Assembly (NCBI GenBank): GCA_020631315.1 | Contig: JAHDHM010000015.1 | Coordinates: 1-22,170, forward strand | Origin: Acidimicrobiales bacterium | GTDB taxonomy: Bacteria; Actinomycetota; Acidimicrobiia; Acidimicrobiales; Poriferisodaliceae | Direction of reading: 5' to 3' | DNA: 22,170 nt | Shown here: positions 7,403 through 13,485 of the stretch, one piece after another | How positions within the stretch are numbered: position 1 is the first letter of the stretch | Layout of the letters: each line of letters opens with the position of its first letter | Notes under the pieces: generated by a model | The model's database searches: none | What the model saw: only the letters and a program-made list of their open reading frames with translations | What the model was told of the DNA's origin: nothing | Program-made: the position numbers and the translations under genes

Positions 7403-8845
7403 TCAGAGCGCGGCGACCGGAATGCGGGTCTTGTGTGTCGCCGCCGCCGTGACCTCGCGCAGCTCGCCGCCGAGGCTGTGCGCGAAGGCGTGGGTGACCT
7501 CGACCATCGCGTAGGTGCCGACCTTCAGCGGTGCTGAGGGGAAGTGCACGAGCTTGTTCTGACGGGTACGTCCGGTCAGCATCGCCGGGTCGCGCTTCGA
7601 GGGACCCTCGACGACGACCTCTTCGACACGACCCACTCGGGCCTGGTGTTTGGCCCGCCCTGAGCGCTCGATCACGACACGGAGCCGCTCGAACCGCTCG
7701 GAGGCCACGGCCGGGTCGACGAAACGCTCCGTCAGGTCCGCTGCCTCGGTGCCGGGTCGGGGCGAGAAGATGAACGTGTAGGCCGAGTCGTACTCCGCTG
7801 CGGCTGCGACCTCGAGCGTGGCCTGGAAGTCGGCCTCAGTCTCGCCGGGGAACCCGACGATGATGTCGGTGGTCACGGCGAGGTCGTCGATGGTGGCCTT
7901 CGCCGCGGCCAGGCGTTCGAGGTAGCGCTCGGCGGTGTAACCACGGTGCATGGCGGCCAGGATCTCATCGCTGCCCGACTGGAGCGGCAGGTGGAGGTGT
8001 TCGCACACGGTCGGCACCTCGGCCATGGCGGCGATGGTCTCGGGGCGCAGGTCCTTCGGGTGGGGTGACGTGTAGCGGACCCGTCGGATCCCTTCGACAG
8101 CACCGGTCGCCCGGAGCAGGTCGGCGAACAGGGGGCGGGCACGGCCGTCGCCGTCGGCCCATGCGGTGCCGGTGGCGAAGCGAACTGCGTCGTCGACGTC
8201 CTGACCTCGGTAGGCGAGGGCGAGGTCGCGGCCGTAGCTGTTCACGTTCTGCCCGAGCAGGGTGACTTCGGTGACGCCGTCGAGTGCGAGCTGTTCGACC
8301 TCGCCGATGAGCTCACCGAACGGGCGGGAGATCTCCTTGCCCCGGACGGCAGGGACGATGCAGAAGGCGCAGTTGTTGTCGCAGCCGATCTGGATGGTGA
8401 CCCAAGCGGCATGGCCGGCTTCGCGCTGGACCGGGAGCGCCGAGGGGAACTCTTCGCTCTCCTCGATGATCTCGGTGATCGGTCCGGAGATGCGTGACTC
8501 GTGGAGCAGCTCGACGGCGCGACCGACGTTGTGGGTGCCGAAGACGACGTCGACGTAAGGGGCGCGCTGCTGGATGGTCTCGCGGTCCTTCTGGGCCATG
8601 CATCCAGCGACGGCGATCTGGAGGTCGGGGCGCTTGGCCTTGAGGGCCTTCATCTGGCCGAGATGGCCGTAGAGCTTGTTGTCGGCGTTCTCGCGGATCG
8701 TGCACGTGTTGAACACGACGACGTCGGCGTCCTCGATCGAGTCGGTCGCCTCCAGGCCGTCCTCTTCGAGGAGCCCGGCGATCCGCTCGGAATCGTGTTC
8801 GTTCATCTGGCACCCGAAGGTGCGCACCACGTACTTCCCGGCCAC
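7403..8845 (-). CDS. miaB: tRNA-2-methylthio-N6-dimethylallyladenosine synthase
   Basis: 480-residue radical-SAM methylthiotransferase that adds the 2-methylthio group to i6A37, using two [4Fe-4S] clusters. The N-terminal UPF0004 domain supplies C12 (TFGCQMN), C48 (FNTCTIRENA) and C82 (VAGCMAQ). The radical-SAM triad is C155, C159 and C162 in GCDNNCAFCIVPAVRG. SPHPKDL, HLPLQSGSDEIL and DIIVGFPGETEADF follow in order, and the C-terminal TRAM domain lies at about 410-465. GTG 8845 gives the standard MAGKYVVRTFGCQMN start. A TAGCCT hexamer 8 nt upstream and no Shine-Dalgarno suggest a leaderless message. An insertion-like stretch near 205-240 (RGQDVDDAVRFATGTAWADG) is longer than in E. coli. It heads the miaB-miaA-dapF-hflX-dapC run. 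Confidence 0.96.
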   Translation of the reverse strand: MAGKYVVRTFGCQMNEHDSERIAGLLEEDGLEATDSIEDADVVVFNTCTIRENADNKLYGHLGQMKALKAKRPDLQIAVAGCMAQKDRETIQQRAPYVDVVFGTHNVGRAVELLHESRISGPITEIIEESEEFPSALPVQREAGHAAWVTIQIGCDNNCAFCIVPAVRGKEISRPFGELIGEVEQLALDGVTEVTLLGQNVNSYGRDLALAYRGQDVDDAVRFATGTAWADGDGRARPLFADLLRATGAVEGIRRVRYTSPHPKDLRPETIAAMAEVPTVCEHLHLPLQSGSDEILAAMHRGYTAERYLERLAAAKATIDDLAVTTDIIVGFPGETEADFQATLEVAAAAEYDSAYTFIFSPRPGTEAADLTERFVDPAVASERFERLRVVIERSGRAKHQARVGRVEEVVVEGPSKRDPAMLTGRTRQNKLVHFPSAPLKVGTYAMVEVTHAFAHSLGGELREVTAAATHKTRIPVAAL

Positions 8846-8853
8846 GGCGGAAC

Positions 8854-8859
8854 AGGCTA
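8854..8859 (-). promoter_or_regulatory. Candidate -10 element (TAGCCT) of the miaB operon
   Basis: Read on the minus strand, GATAGCCT ends 8 nt before the GTG at 8845, placing the transcription start at or next to the start codon. No ribosome site is visible, so a leaderless transcript is likely. I found no clear -35. Confidence 0.42.
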
Positions 8860-8908
8860 TCGGTGCACCCGATCAGGCCGGTCTCGGTTCTCGTGACCCC
8901 GGACGCGG

Positions 8909-8945
8909 CAGTGCCCTGGCGGAGGTGCAATCCACCAGGGCACTG
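8909..8945 (-). terminator. Strong hairpin between recA and miaB (terminator-like, no U tract)
   Basis: An 11-bp perfect inverted repeat (CAGTGCCCTGG at 8909-8919 and CCAGGGCACTG at 8935-8945) encloses a 15-nt loop, in which two further GG/CC pairs can form. It is the third hairpin reached by a transcript leaving recA and the last before the miaB promoter. There is no T-rich run on either side, so it would act as an L-shaped terminator or as an RNA-stability element. Confidence 0.6.
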
Positions 8946-8952
8946 TCGTTGT

Positions 8953-8979
8953 CCGGTCGATCCAGCCACAGTCGACCGG
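8953..8979 (-). repeat. Second hairpin downstream of recA
   Basis: Perfect 8-bp inverted repeat CCGGTCGA (8953-8960) / TCGACCGG (8972-8979) with an 11-nt loop, 7 nt from the hairpin at 8909-8945. It is part of a run of three hairpins. Confidence 0.5.
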
Positions 8980-8983
8980 TGGA

Positions 8984-9008
8984 CGTCACTCCTGGGAGGA
9001 GAGTGACG
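8984..9008 (-). repeat. First hairpin downstream of recA
   Basis: Perfect 8-bp inverted repeat CGTCACTC (8984-8991) / GAGTGACG (9001-9008) with the 9-nt loop CTGGGAGGA, about 77 nt after the recA stop. It is followed after only 4 nt by the hairpin at 8953-8979. Together the three could form a structured 3' UTR or a small RNA. Confidence 0.5.
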
Positions 9009-9085
9009 CCGGGGAACTGTCGAACACCGAAACCGTCACGGCAACGGCGATTCGATCAGAACGTAGGGAGCCGGCGGCTCGAACC

Positions 9086-10129
9086 TCAGTCGACCTCGAT
9101 GATGTCGTCTTCGTTCTCGTCGTCGGGCTGTTCCTCGGCTGCTTCGACACCGACGCCGAGCAGCTTGCGGACCTTGTCGTCGATCTCGACGGAGATCTCC
9201 GGGTTCTGCATGAGGAAGTTCTTCGAGTTCTCTCGGCCCTGGCCGAGCTGTTCGCCCTCGTAGGTGTACCAAGCACCCGACTTTTTCACGACGCCGTTCT
9301 CGACACCGACGTCGAGCAGGGAACCCTCACGGCTGATGCCCTTGCCGTACATGATGTCGAACTCGGCCTGCCGGAACGGCGGGGCCACCTTGTTCTTGAC
9401 CAGCTTGCAGCGGGTGCGGCCGCCGACGATCTCGCCCGAGTCCTTGATGGCCTCGATACGACGGATGTCGACACGAACCGAGCTGTAGAACTTGAGCGCA
9501 CGGCCGCCAGGAGTGGTCTCCGGCGAACCGAACATGACGCCGATCTTCTCGCGCAGCTGGTTGATGAAGATGCAGATGGTCTTCGTCTTGTTCAGGTTGG
9601 CGGTGATCTTGCGCAGGGCTTGCGACATGAGACGGGCCTGCAGACCGACGTGGCTGTCGCCCATCTCGCCCTCGATCTCGGCACGAGGCGTCAGCGCTGC
9701 GACCGAGTCGATCACGATGACGTCGATCGCACCCGAGCGGATCAACATGTCGGTGATCTCGAGCGCCTGCTCACCCGTGTCGGGCTGGGAGATCAGCAGC
9801 TCGTCGATGTCGACACCGATGTTCCTGGCGTAGGCAGGATCCATGGCGTGCTCGGCGTCGACGTAGGCGCAGATGCCGCCGTTGCGCTGCGCTTCGGCCA
9901 CGACGTGCATGGCGAGCGTCGACTTACCCGACGCCTCCGGGCCGTAGATCTCGACGACACGACCGCGAGGGAAACCGCCGATGCCGAGGGCGATGTCCAG
10001 GGCCAAGCTGCCCGACGAGACCGCCTCGACCTGCATGGACGGCTTGTCGCCCATCTTCATGACCGAGCCCTTGCCGAACTGGCGCTCGATCTGCGACAGG
10101 GCCATGTCCAGGGCCTTTTCTCGCTCCAT
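9086..10129 (-). CDS. recA: Recombinase RecA
   Basis: 347-residue DNA-dependent ATPase that forms filaments on single-stranded DNA, pairs homologous strands and triggers LexA self-cleavage. The N-terminal helix ([19 protein letters not shown]) leads to Walker [10 protein letters not shown] at 63-71, Walker [11 protein letters not shown] near 137-146, the MAW-type signature [14 protein letters not shown] near 171-184, and the L2 DNA-binding loop [21 protein letters not shown] near 194-214. The C-terminus is acidic ([16 protein letters not shown]), the usual autoregulatory tail. There is no intein. ATG 10129 is preceded by GAGGAGG at 10139-10145 (9-nt spacing). An SOS box lies about 175 bp upstream. 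No recX follows; the next gene is miaB after 240 bp. Confidence 0.98.
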   Translation of the reverse strand: MEREKALDMALSQIERQFGKGSVMKMGDKPSMQVEAVSSGSLALDIALGIGGFPRGRVVEIYGPEASGKSTLAMHVVAEAQRNGGICAYVDAEHAMDPAYARNIGVDIDELLISQPDTGEQALEITDMLIRSGAIDVIVIDSVAALTPRAEIEGEMGDSHVGLQARLMSQALRKITANLNKTKTICIFINQLREKIGVMFGSPETTPGGRALKFYSSVRVDIRRIEAIKDSGEIVGGRTRCKLVKNKVAPPFRQAEFDIMYGKGISREGSLLDVGVENGVVKKSGAWYTYEGEQLGQGRENSKNFLMQNPEISVEIDDKVRKLLGVGVEAAEEQPDDENEDDIIEVD

Positions 10130-10138
10130 CTTGGGTTG

Positions 10139-10145
10139 CCTCCTC
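10139..10145 (-). promoter_or_regulatory. Ribosome-binding site of recA
   Basis: GAGGAGG on the minus strand, 9 nt before the ATG at 10129. It is the strongest Shine-Dalgarno match I saw in the window and fits a highly expressed gene. Confidence 0.65.
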
Positions 10146-10303
10146 AGGCGAAAATCTTGTGATGTGGCTGGCGTGACGCCCGGGGGAAGACCGGGGTTCC
10201 GATGACGATGCTCACCCTACGAAGGGGGTGGGACAGCGACGGTGACCCTCGACCGAACCAGACGGACCGGTGCGTCACTTCACGAATACGAAGGATGTCA
10301 TTC

Positions 10304-10317
10304 CGAACAGCTGTTCG
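10304..10317. promoter_or_regulatory. LexA-binding site (SOS box), perfect actinobacterial consensus
   Basis: CGAACAGCTGTTCG is a perfect palindrome matching the actinobacterial/Gram-positive SOS box CGAACRNRYGTTCG. It lies 175 bp upstream of recA and about 140 bp upstream of the divergent gene at 10458. It predicts LexA repression of recA, relieved by DNA damage. TTGACG overlaps its edge on the minus strand. Confidence 0.85.
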
Positions 10318-10318
10318 T

Positions 10319-10332
10319 CAAACACCTGTTCT
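10319..10332. promoter_or_regulatory. Degenerate second SOS box beside the first
   Basis: CAAACACCTGTTCT matches the SOS consensus at 11 of 14 positions. The right half-site GTTC is intact; the left half is AAAC in place of GAAC. It starts 15 bp from the start of the perfect box, so the two could bind LexA dimers side by side. It may also be chance similarity. Confidence 0.4.
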
Positions 10333-10419
10333 TTGCAGCGGGATCGCGACAGCTTCGCTGTCGCTCTCCTCGCTGATCCGTTGCAGCGGGATCGCGACAG
10401 CTGTGGCTCTCCTCGCTGA
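10333..10419. repeat. Two-copy direct repeat with internal hairpin
   Basis: Unit 1 starts at 10333 and unit 2 at 10381, 48 bp apart. They share a 22-bp identical block (10333-10354 and 10381-10402, beginning TTGCAGCGGGATCGCGAC) and a 14-bp block GCTCTCCTCGCTGA (10363-10376 and 10406-10419). In unit 1 the region between the blocks forms a perfect 8-bp hairpin, GCGACAGC/GCTGTCGC at 10346-10364 with a TTC loop. Unit 2 has lost 5 bases there and cannot form it. This looks like a REP-like intergenic element or a local duplication. It begins one base after the second SOS box. Confidence 0.7.
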
Positions 10420-10457
10420 CTTCGGAGTGTGATCGCCGCTTGCGGGAGACTGGCCCC

Positions 10458-11306
10458 ATGATCGACGGCGCCTCGCATGAACTCCTTCGGCTGACGCACC
10501 ACGGCGGGGTCACGGTGGCGACGGTCGATGCGCCGCCGATGAACGTCATGACGGTCGGGCTGCTCGGCGAGCTGGCTCGACTGTCACACGAGATCGAGCA
10601 CGACACCGACACCCGGGTGCTCGTGGTGCGCAGCGCCGACCCCGACTTCTTCATCGCCCACTTCGACGTCGAGGCGATCCTGGCGATGCCGGGCGCGACC
10701 GAACCGCTCGACACCCCGGTCGAACCGGCCGCCGAGCTGAACGGCTTCCACGCGATGTGCGAACGGTTTCGCACCGGCTCGACCGTCACCATCGCGGAGA
10801 TCGCAGGGCGTGTCGGCGGCGGAGGTGCAGAACTCGCGGCCTCATTCGACATGCGCTTCGGCGATGCCGATCGCTTCGTCCTCAATCAGATGGAGGTCCC
10901 GCTCGGCATCCTGCCCGGTGGCTCGGGCACGCAACGTCTCCCCCGCCTCGTCGGCTCCGGTCGTGCGGCGGAGATCGTGCTCGGCGGGATCGACGTCGAC
11001 GCGACCACTGCGTCCGAGTGGGGGTGGCTGAACCGTGCGCTCCCCGGCGATGAGCTCCGCGCCCACGTCGACTCGCTCGCCTCCCGCATCGCCGGCTTTC
11101 CGCCCGAGGCGGTTCGCTCGGCGAAGCGGTCGTTGCTGAACGCCACGGCGGACCCGAGGCCGGGACTGCTCGCGGAGTCGGACCTCTTCGCTCAGACGCT
11201 CCACACCCTGGACGCCCGCGACCGCATGCGACGGTTCCTCGACGAAGGCGGTCAGACCCGCGAGGTCGAACGCCGCATCGCCGAGGTCACCGACGGCTGG
11301 GACTGA
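10458..11306 (+). CDS. Enoyl-CoA hydratase/isomerase family protein
   Basis: 282-residue crotonase-fold enzyme acting on acyl-CoA thioesters, most likely in beta-oxidation or a related degradation route. The substrate-loop motif DPDFFIAHFDVEAIL (near 61-75) and the oxyanion segment GRVGGGGAELAASFDMRF (near 117-134) are present. LGILPGGSGTQRLPRLVG (near 149-166) is the family signature. Both acids used by hydratases are kept: E125 in GGGAELA and E146 in MEVPLG. The start is ATG 10458 (GGGAG at 10444-10448); a TTG six codons upstream is less likely. The gene stands alone on the plus strand and converges on the LLM oxidoreductase with 19 bp between stops. The substrate cannot be named from sequence. 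Confidence 0.88.
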   Translation: MIDGASHELLRLTHHGGVTVATVDAPPMNVMTVGLLGELARLSHEIEHDTDTRVLVVRSADPDFFIAHFDVEAILAMPGATEPLDTPVEPAAELNGFHAMCERFRTGSTVTIAEIAGRVGGGGAELAASFDMRFGDADRFVLNQMEVPLGILPGGSGTQRLPRLVGSGRAAEIVLGGIDVDATTASEWGWLNRALPGDELRAHVDSLASRIAGFPPEAVRSAKRSLLNATADPRPGLLAESDLFAQTLHTLDARDRMRRFLDEGGQTREVERRIAEVTDGWD

Positions 11307-11325
11307 CGCCGACAGCCGGATCGGC

Positions 11326-12222
11326 TCAGTCGCGGAAGTCGGCGGCCACCTCGTTGATGAAGACGTCCATCGTCTCCTTGCGCTGTGCGAGGGGACCGAG
11401 GGTGAAGTCGGGAACGATGAACTCGTCGACGCCGGCTTCGACGTAGCGGCCGATCGTGTCACGGGCCTGCTCGACCGACCCCGCGACGGCGGGACGAGGT
11501 GGCGCCATGAAGCCCTCGGTCGGCTGCTCCATGCCGAGCAGCAGCAGCGCCACAGCAGAGCGCTGGATCTCCGACGGGTCACGTCCGAGGTCCGCGCAGT
11601 GGGCGTCGAGCACTGCGTTCTTGTGCTCCATCACCTCGGGAGTCCCCCAGACGTTCGACTCGTCGGCGTACTGGGCGGTGATGCGCAGCGTCCGCTTCTC
11701 GCCGCCGCCGCCGATCATGATCGGCAGGCGTTCCTGCACCGGCTTGGGCTGCAGCGGGGCGTTCTGGAACGTGTAGTACTCGCCGTCGAGATCGGTTCGT
11801 TCCTGGGTCAGGAGCGAACGAATGATCGCGGCGGCCTCTTCGAGCTTCGTGAGCCGCTTGCCGGCGGTCAGGTACTCGATGCCATAGGCGACGTGCTCGT
11901 TCTCCTGCCAGCCCGACCCGATGCCGAGCACGCACCGACCGCCGCTGATGTGATCGACCGTCGTCGCGATCTTCGCGAGCACACCGGGGTTCCGGTACGT
12001 GTTGCCGGTGACCAGCGGACCGATGCGCACGCGAGGCACCGCCGCGGCGAGACCCGCCAACAGCGACCACGCCTCGTGGAAGTCGCCGAGGTCACTGCCC
12101 ATGAAGGGCATGAAGTGGTCGGCCACCCAGAGGCCGTCCCATCCCGTCTGCTCGGCGTGCGAGCAGGCGTCGAGGATCTCGTCCCATCCGTGGGCGTTGC
12201 CAGACCAGAAACTGAAGCGCAT
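11326..12222 (-). CDS. LLM-class flavin/F420-dependent oxidoreductase
   Basis: 298-residue luciferase-like monooxygenase-fold (TIM barrel) protein, most likely using coenzyme F420. The N-terminus MRFSFWSGNAHGWDEILDAC with HAEQTGWDGLWVADHFMP is typical of actinobacterial F420-type members. Further landmarks are IGPLVTGNTYRNPGVLAKIATTVD, GGRCVLGIGSGWQENEH and PIMIGGGGEKRTLRI, the cofactor phosphate-binding region. The start is ATG 12222; TACGGT ends 6 nt upstream and no ribosome site is seen, suggesting a leaderless message. It diverges from the aminotransferase at 12285, sharing a 62-bp control region. A 5-bp hairpin (11314-11326) lies at its stop. The substrate is unknown; FMN use instead of F420 cannot be ruled out. 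Confidence 0.88.
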   Translation of the reverse strand: MRFSFWSGNAHGWDEILDACSHAEQTGWDGLWVADHFMPFMGSDLGDFHEAWSLLAGLAAAVPRVRIGPLVTGNTYRNPGVLAKIATTVDHISGGRCVLGIGSGWQENEHVAYGIEYLTAGKRLTKLEEAAAIIRSLLTQERTDLDGEYYTFQNAPLQPKPVQERLPIMIGGGGEKRTLRITAQYADESNVWGTPEVMEHKNAVLDAHCADLGRDPSEIQRSAVALLLLGMEQPTEGFMAPPRPAVAGSVEQARDTIGRYVEAGVDEFIVPDFTLGPLAQRKETMDVFINEVAADFRD

Positions 12223-12228
12223 CGCCCG

Positions 12229-12234
12229 ACCGTA
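12229..12234 (-). promoter_or_regulatory. Candidate -10 element (TACGGT) of the LLM oxidoreductase
   Basis: TACGGT on the minus strand ends 6 nt before the ATG at 12222, which fits leaderless transcription. There is no obvious -35; the palindrome at 12250-12263 sits about where one would be. Confidence 0.42.
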
Positions 12235-12248
12235 GCCACCCGGGCGGC

Positions 12249-12277
12249 TTCGACCGCGGTCGAGACGGCCGTAGGCT
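12249..12277 (+). promoter_or_regulatory. Candidate leaderless promoter of the AruH-like aminotransferase
   Basis: TTCGAC (12249-12254), a 17-bp spacer and TAGGCT (12272-12277) form a SigA-like promoter. The -10 ends 7 nt before the ATG at 12285, so the transcript probably starts at the start codon. The -35 overlaps the left half of the palindrome at 12250-12263. Confidence 0.52.
12250..12263. promoter_or_regulatory. Perfect 14-bp palindrome, candidate operator for both divergent genes
   Basis: TCGACCGCGGTCGA reads the same on both strands. Its centre is 34.5 bp from the start of the LLM gene and 28.5 bp from the start of the aminotransferase, and it covers the -35 of the latter. This position suits a dimeric regulator controlling both genes. 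No regulator gene is adjacent. Confidence 0.5.
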
Positions 12278-12284
12278 CGCGTCG

Positions 12285-13478
12285 ATGCGGTTCTCCTCGA
12301 CCATCGAGCGGCTCTCGGGGATGGGTGGCGCCAAGTGGCGCGTCCACCACCAGGCTCGGCAACGCAAGGTCGCGGGCGACGACATCGTGATGCTGACCAT
12401 CGGCGAACCCGACGTCGATGTGCCCTCCGAGGTGGTCGACGCGACGGTCGCATCGCTCCGAGGGGGAGCGACCGGCTACACGCCCGGACGGGGCATGCCG
12501 AACTTCCTCGATGCGCTCGCCCGTCACTACTCGCAGCGCACCGGACGCACGATCGAGCCGTCGCAGATCATGGCCCTGCCCGGCACCCAGGCCGGCCTGT
12601 TCGTGGCGATGACGGCGGTGGCCGAGGCGGGTACCGAGGTCGTCGTGCCCGACCCGTACTACGCCACCTACGACGGTGTGGTCGCCTCCACCGGTGCGTC
12701 GATGGTCCACGTCGAGCTGTCGCCCGACGACCGGTACCACCTGCGACCCGAGCGTCTCGAGGCCGCCATCACCCCGAACACCACGGCGCTGCTCCTCAAC
12801 TCGCCGCACAACCCGACCGGGGCCACGTTGTCCGCCGACGAGATCGGCGCCATCGGCGAGGTGTGCCGGGCCCACGACCTGTGGATCGTCGCCGACGAGG
12901 TCTACGCCCACTACCCGCCCGACGGACGCGTCGCCGCGTCGGCGTTCGACGTCGACGAGCTGGCCGACCGCACACTCGTGTCGTCGTCGCTCTCGAAGAG
13001 CCACGCCATGCCGGGTTTCCGGATGGGGTGGCTGGTCGCCAGCCGCGAGGCCTCGGCGGCGATCCTGCCGGTGGCCGAGTCCATGATGTTCGGCAGCCAG
13101 CCGTTCCTCCAGGAAGGCGCCGCCGTCGCCCTCGACGGTGATTGGCGCACGGTCTCGGAGTTGCGGGTGGTGTTCGCCGACCGTGCCCGGCGAATCTCGG
13201 AGGCGCTCGACGGTGTCGCCGGTATCAGCTGCCCGGAGCCCGAGGCCGGCATGTTCGTCGTCGCCAACATCCGCTCCACGGGGATGTCCGGCGACGAGTT
13301 CGCACAACGCCTCCTCGACGAGGCCGGTGTCGCAGTGATGCCAGGAGAGTCGTTCGGCGACTACGGCCACGGGCTGATCCGCATCTCGGTGACCGTGCCG
13401 GACGCCGACATCGACGCGGCATGCGAGCGACTCCGCTCGTTCGCGACCGGTCTCGCCGCGGCCTCGCCCACCGGCTGA
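12285..13478 (+). CDS. Class I/II aminotransferase, AruH (arginine:pyruvate transaminase)-like
   Basis: 397-residue fold-type-I PLP enzyme. The overall pattern (N-terminal IERLSGMGGAKWRVHHQA, LTIGEPDVDVP, SLSKSHAMPGFRMGW, MMFGSQPFLQEGAA, GMFVVANIRSTGMS, GVAVMPGESFG) resembles Pseudomonas AruH more than standard AspC/AspB. Active-site residues: N176 in LNSPHNPTGATL, D204 and Y207 in VADEVYAHY, Schiff-base K238 and R246. Transamination of a basic or other L-amino acid to pyruvate is a reasonable guess; the amino donor is not provable from sequence. ATG 12285 follows a leaderless-type promoter. It is followed after 7 nt by the ccmF-type gene, so the two are probably cotranscribed, though no functional link is evident. 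Confidence 0.85.
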   Translation: MRFSSTIERLSGMGGAKWRVHHQARQRKVAGDDIVMLTIGEPDVDVPSEVVDATVASLRGGATGYTPGRGMPNFLDALARHYSQRTGRTIEPSQIMALPGTQAGLFVAMTAVAEAGTEVVVPDPYYATYDGVVASTGASMVHVELSPDDRYHLRPERLEAAITPNTTALLLNSPHNPTGATLSADEIGAIGEVCRAHDLWIVADEVYAHYPPDGRVAASAFDVDELADRTLVSSSLSKSHAMPGFRMGWLVASREASAAILPVAESMMFGSQPFLQEGAAVALDGDWRTVSELRVVFADRARRISEALDGVAGISCPEPEAGMFVVANIRSTGMSGDEFAQRLLDEAGVAVMPGESFGDYGHGLIRISVTVPDADIDAACERLRSFATGLAAASPTG

Positions 13479-13485
13479 GTCTCGA

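Larger units (their letters stand above)
10130..10457. other. 328-bp intergenic control region between recA and the enoyl-CoA hydratase gene
   Basis: No gene is supported here. From the recA side it holds the recA ribosome site, a possible -10 hexamer TAGGGT (minus strand, 10214-10219), a perfect LexA box, a degenerate second box directly beside it, then two copies of a direct repeat, and finally the short leader of the plus-strand gene at 10458 (GGGAG at 10444-10448 as ribosome site). A second candidate recA promoter is TTGACG (minus, 10317-10322) with an 18-bp spacer to CATCCT (10293-10298); the LexA box would then lie in the spacer, a typical repression site. Promoter choice is inference. 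Confidence 0.5.

Noticed and set aside
10214..10219. TAGGGT as the recA -10 element
   Set aside because: It fits TANNNT and leaves an 85-nt leader, but no -35 is seen at 16-19 bp. It is kept only as a possibility within the intergenic entry.
11307..11326. Small hairpin AGCCG-GAT-CGGCT between the convergent stops
   Set aside because: Only 5 bp, and it overlaps the LLM stop codon; too weak to call a terminator.
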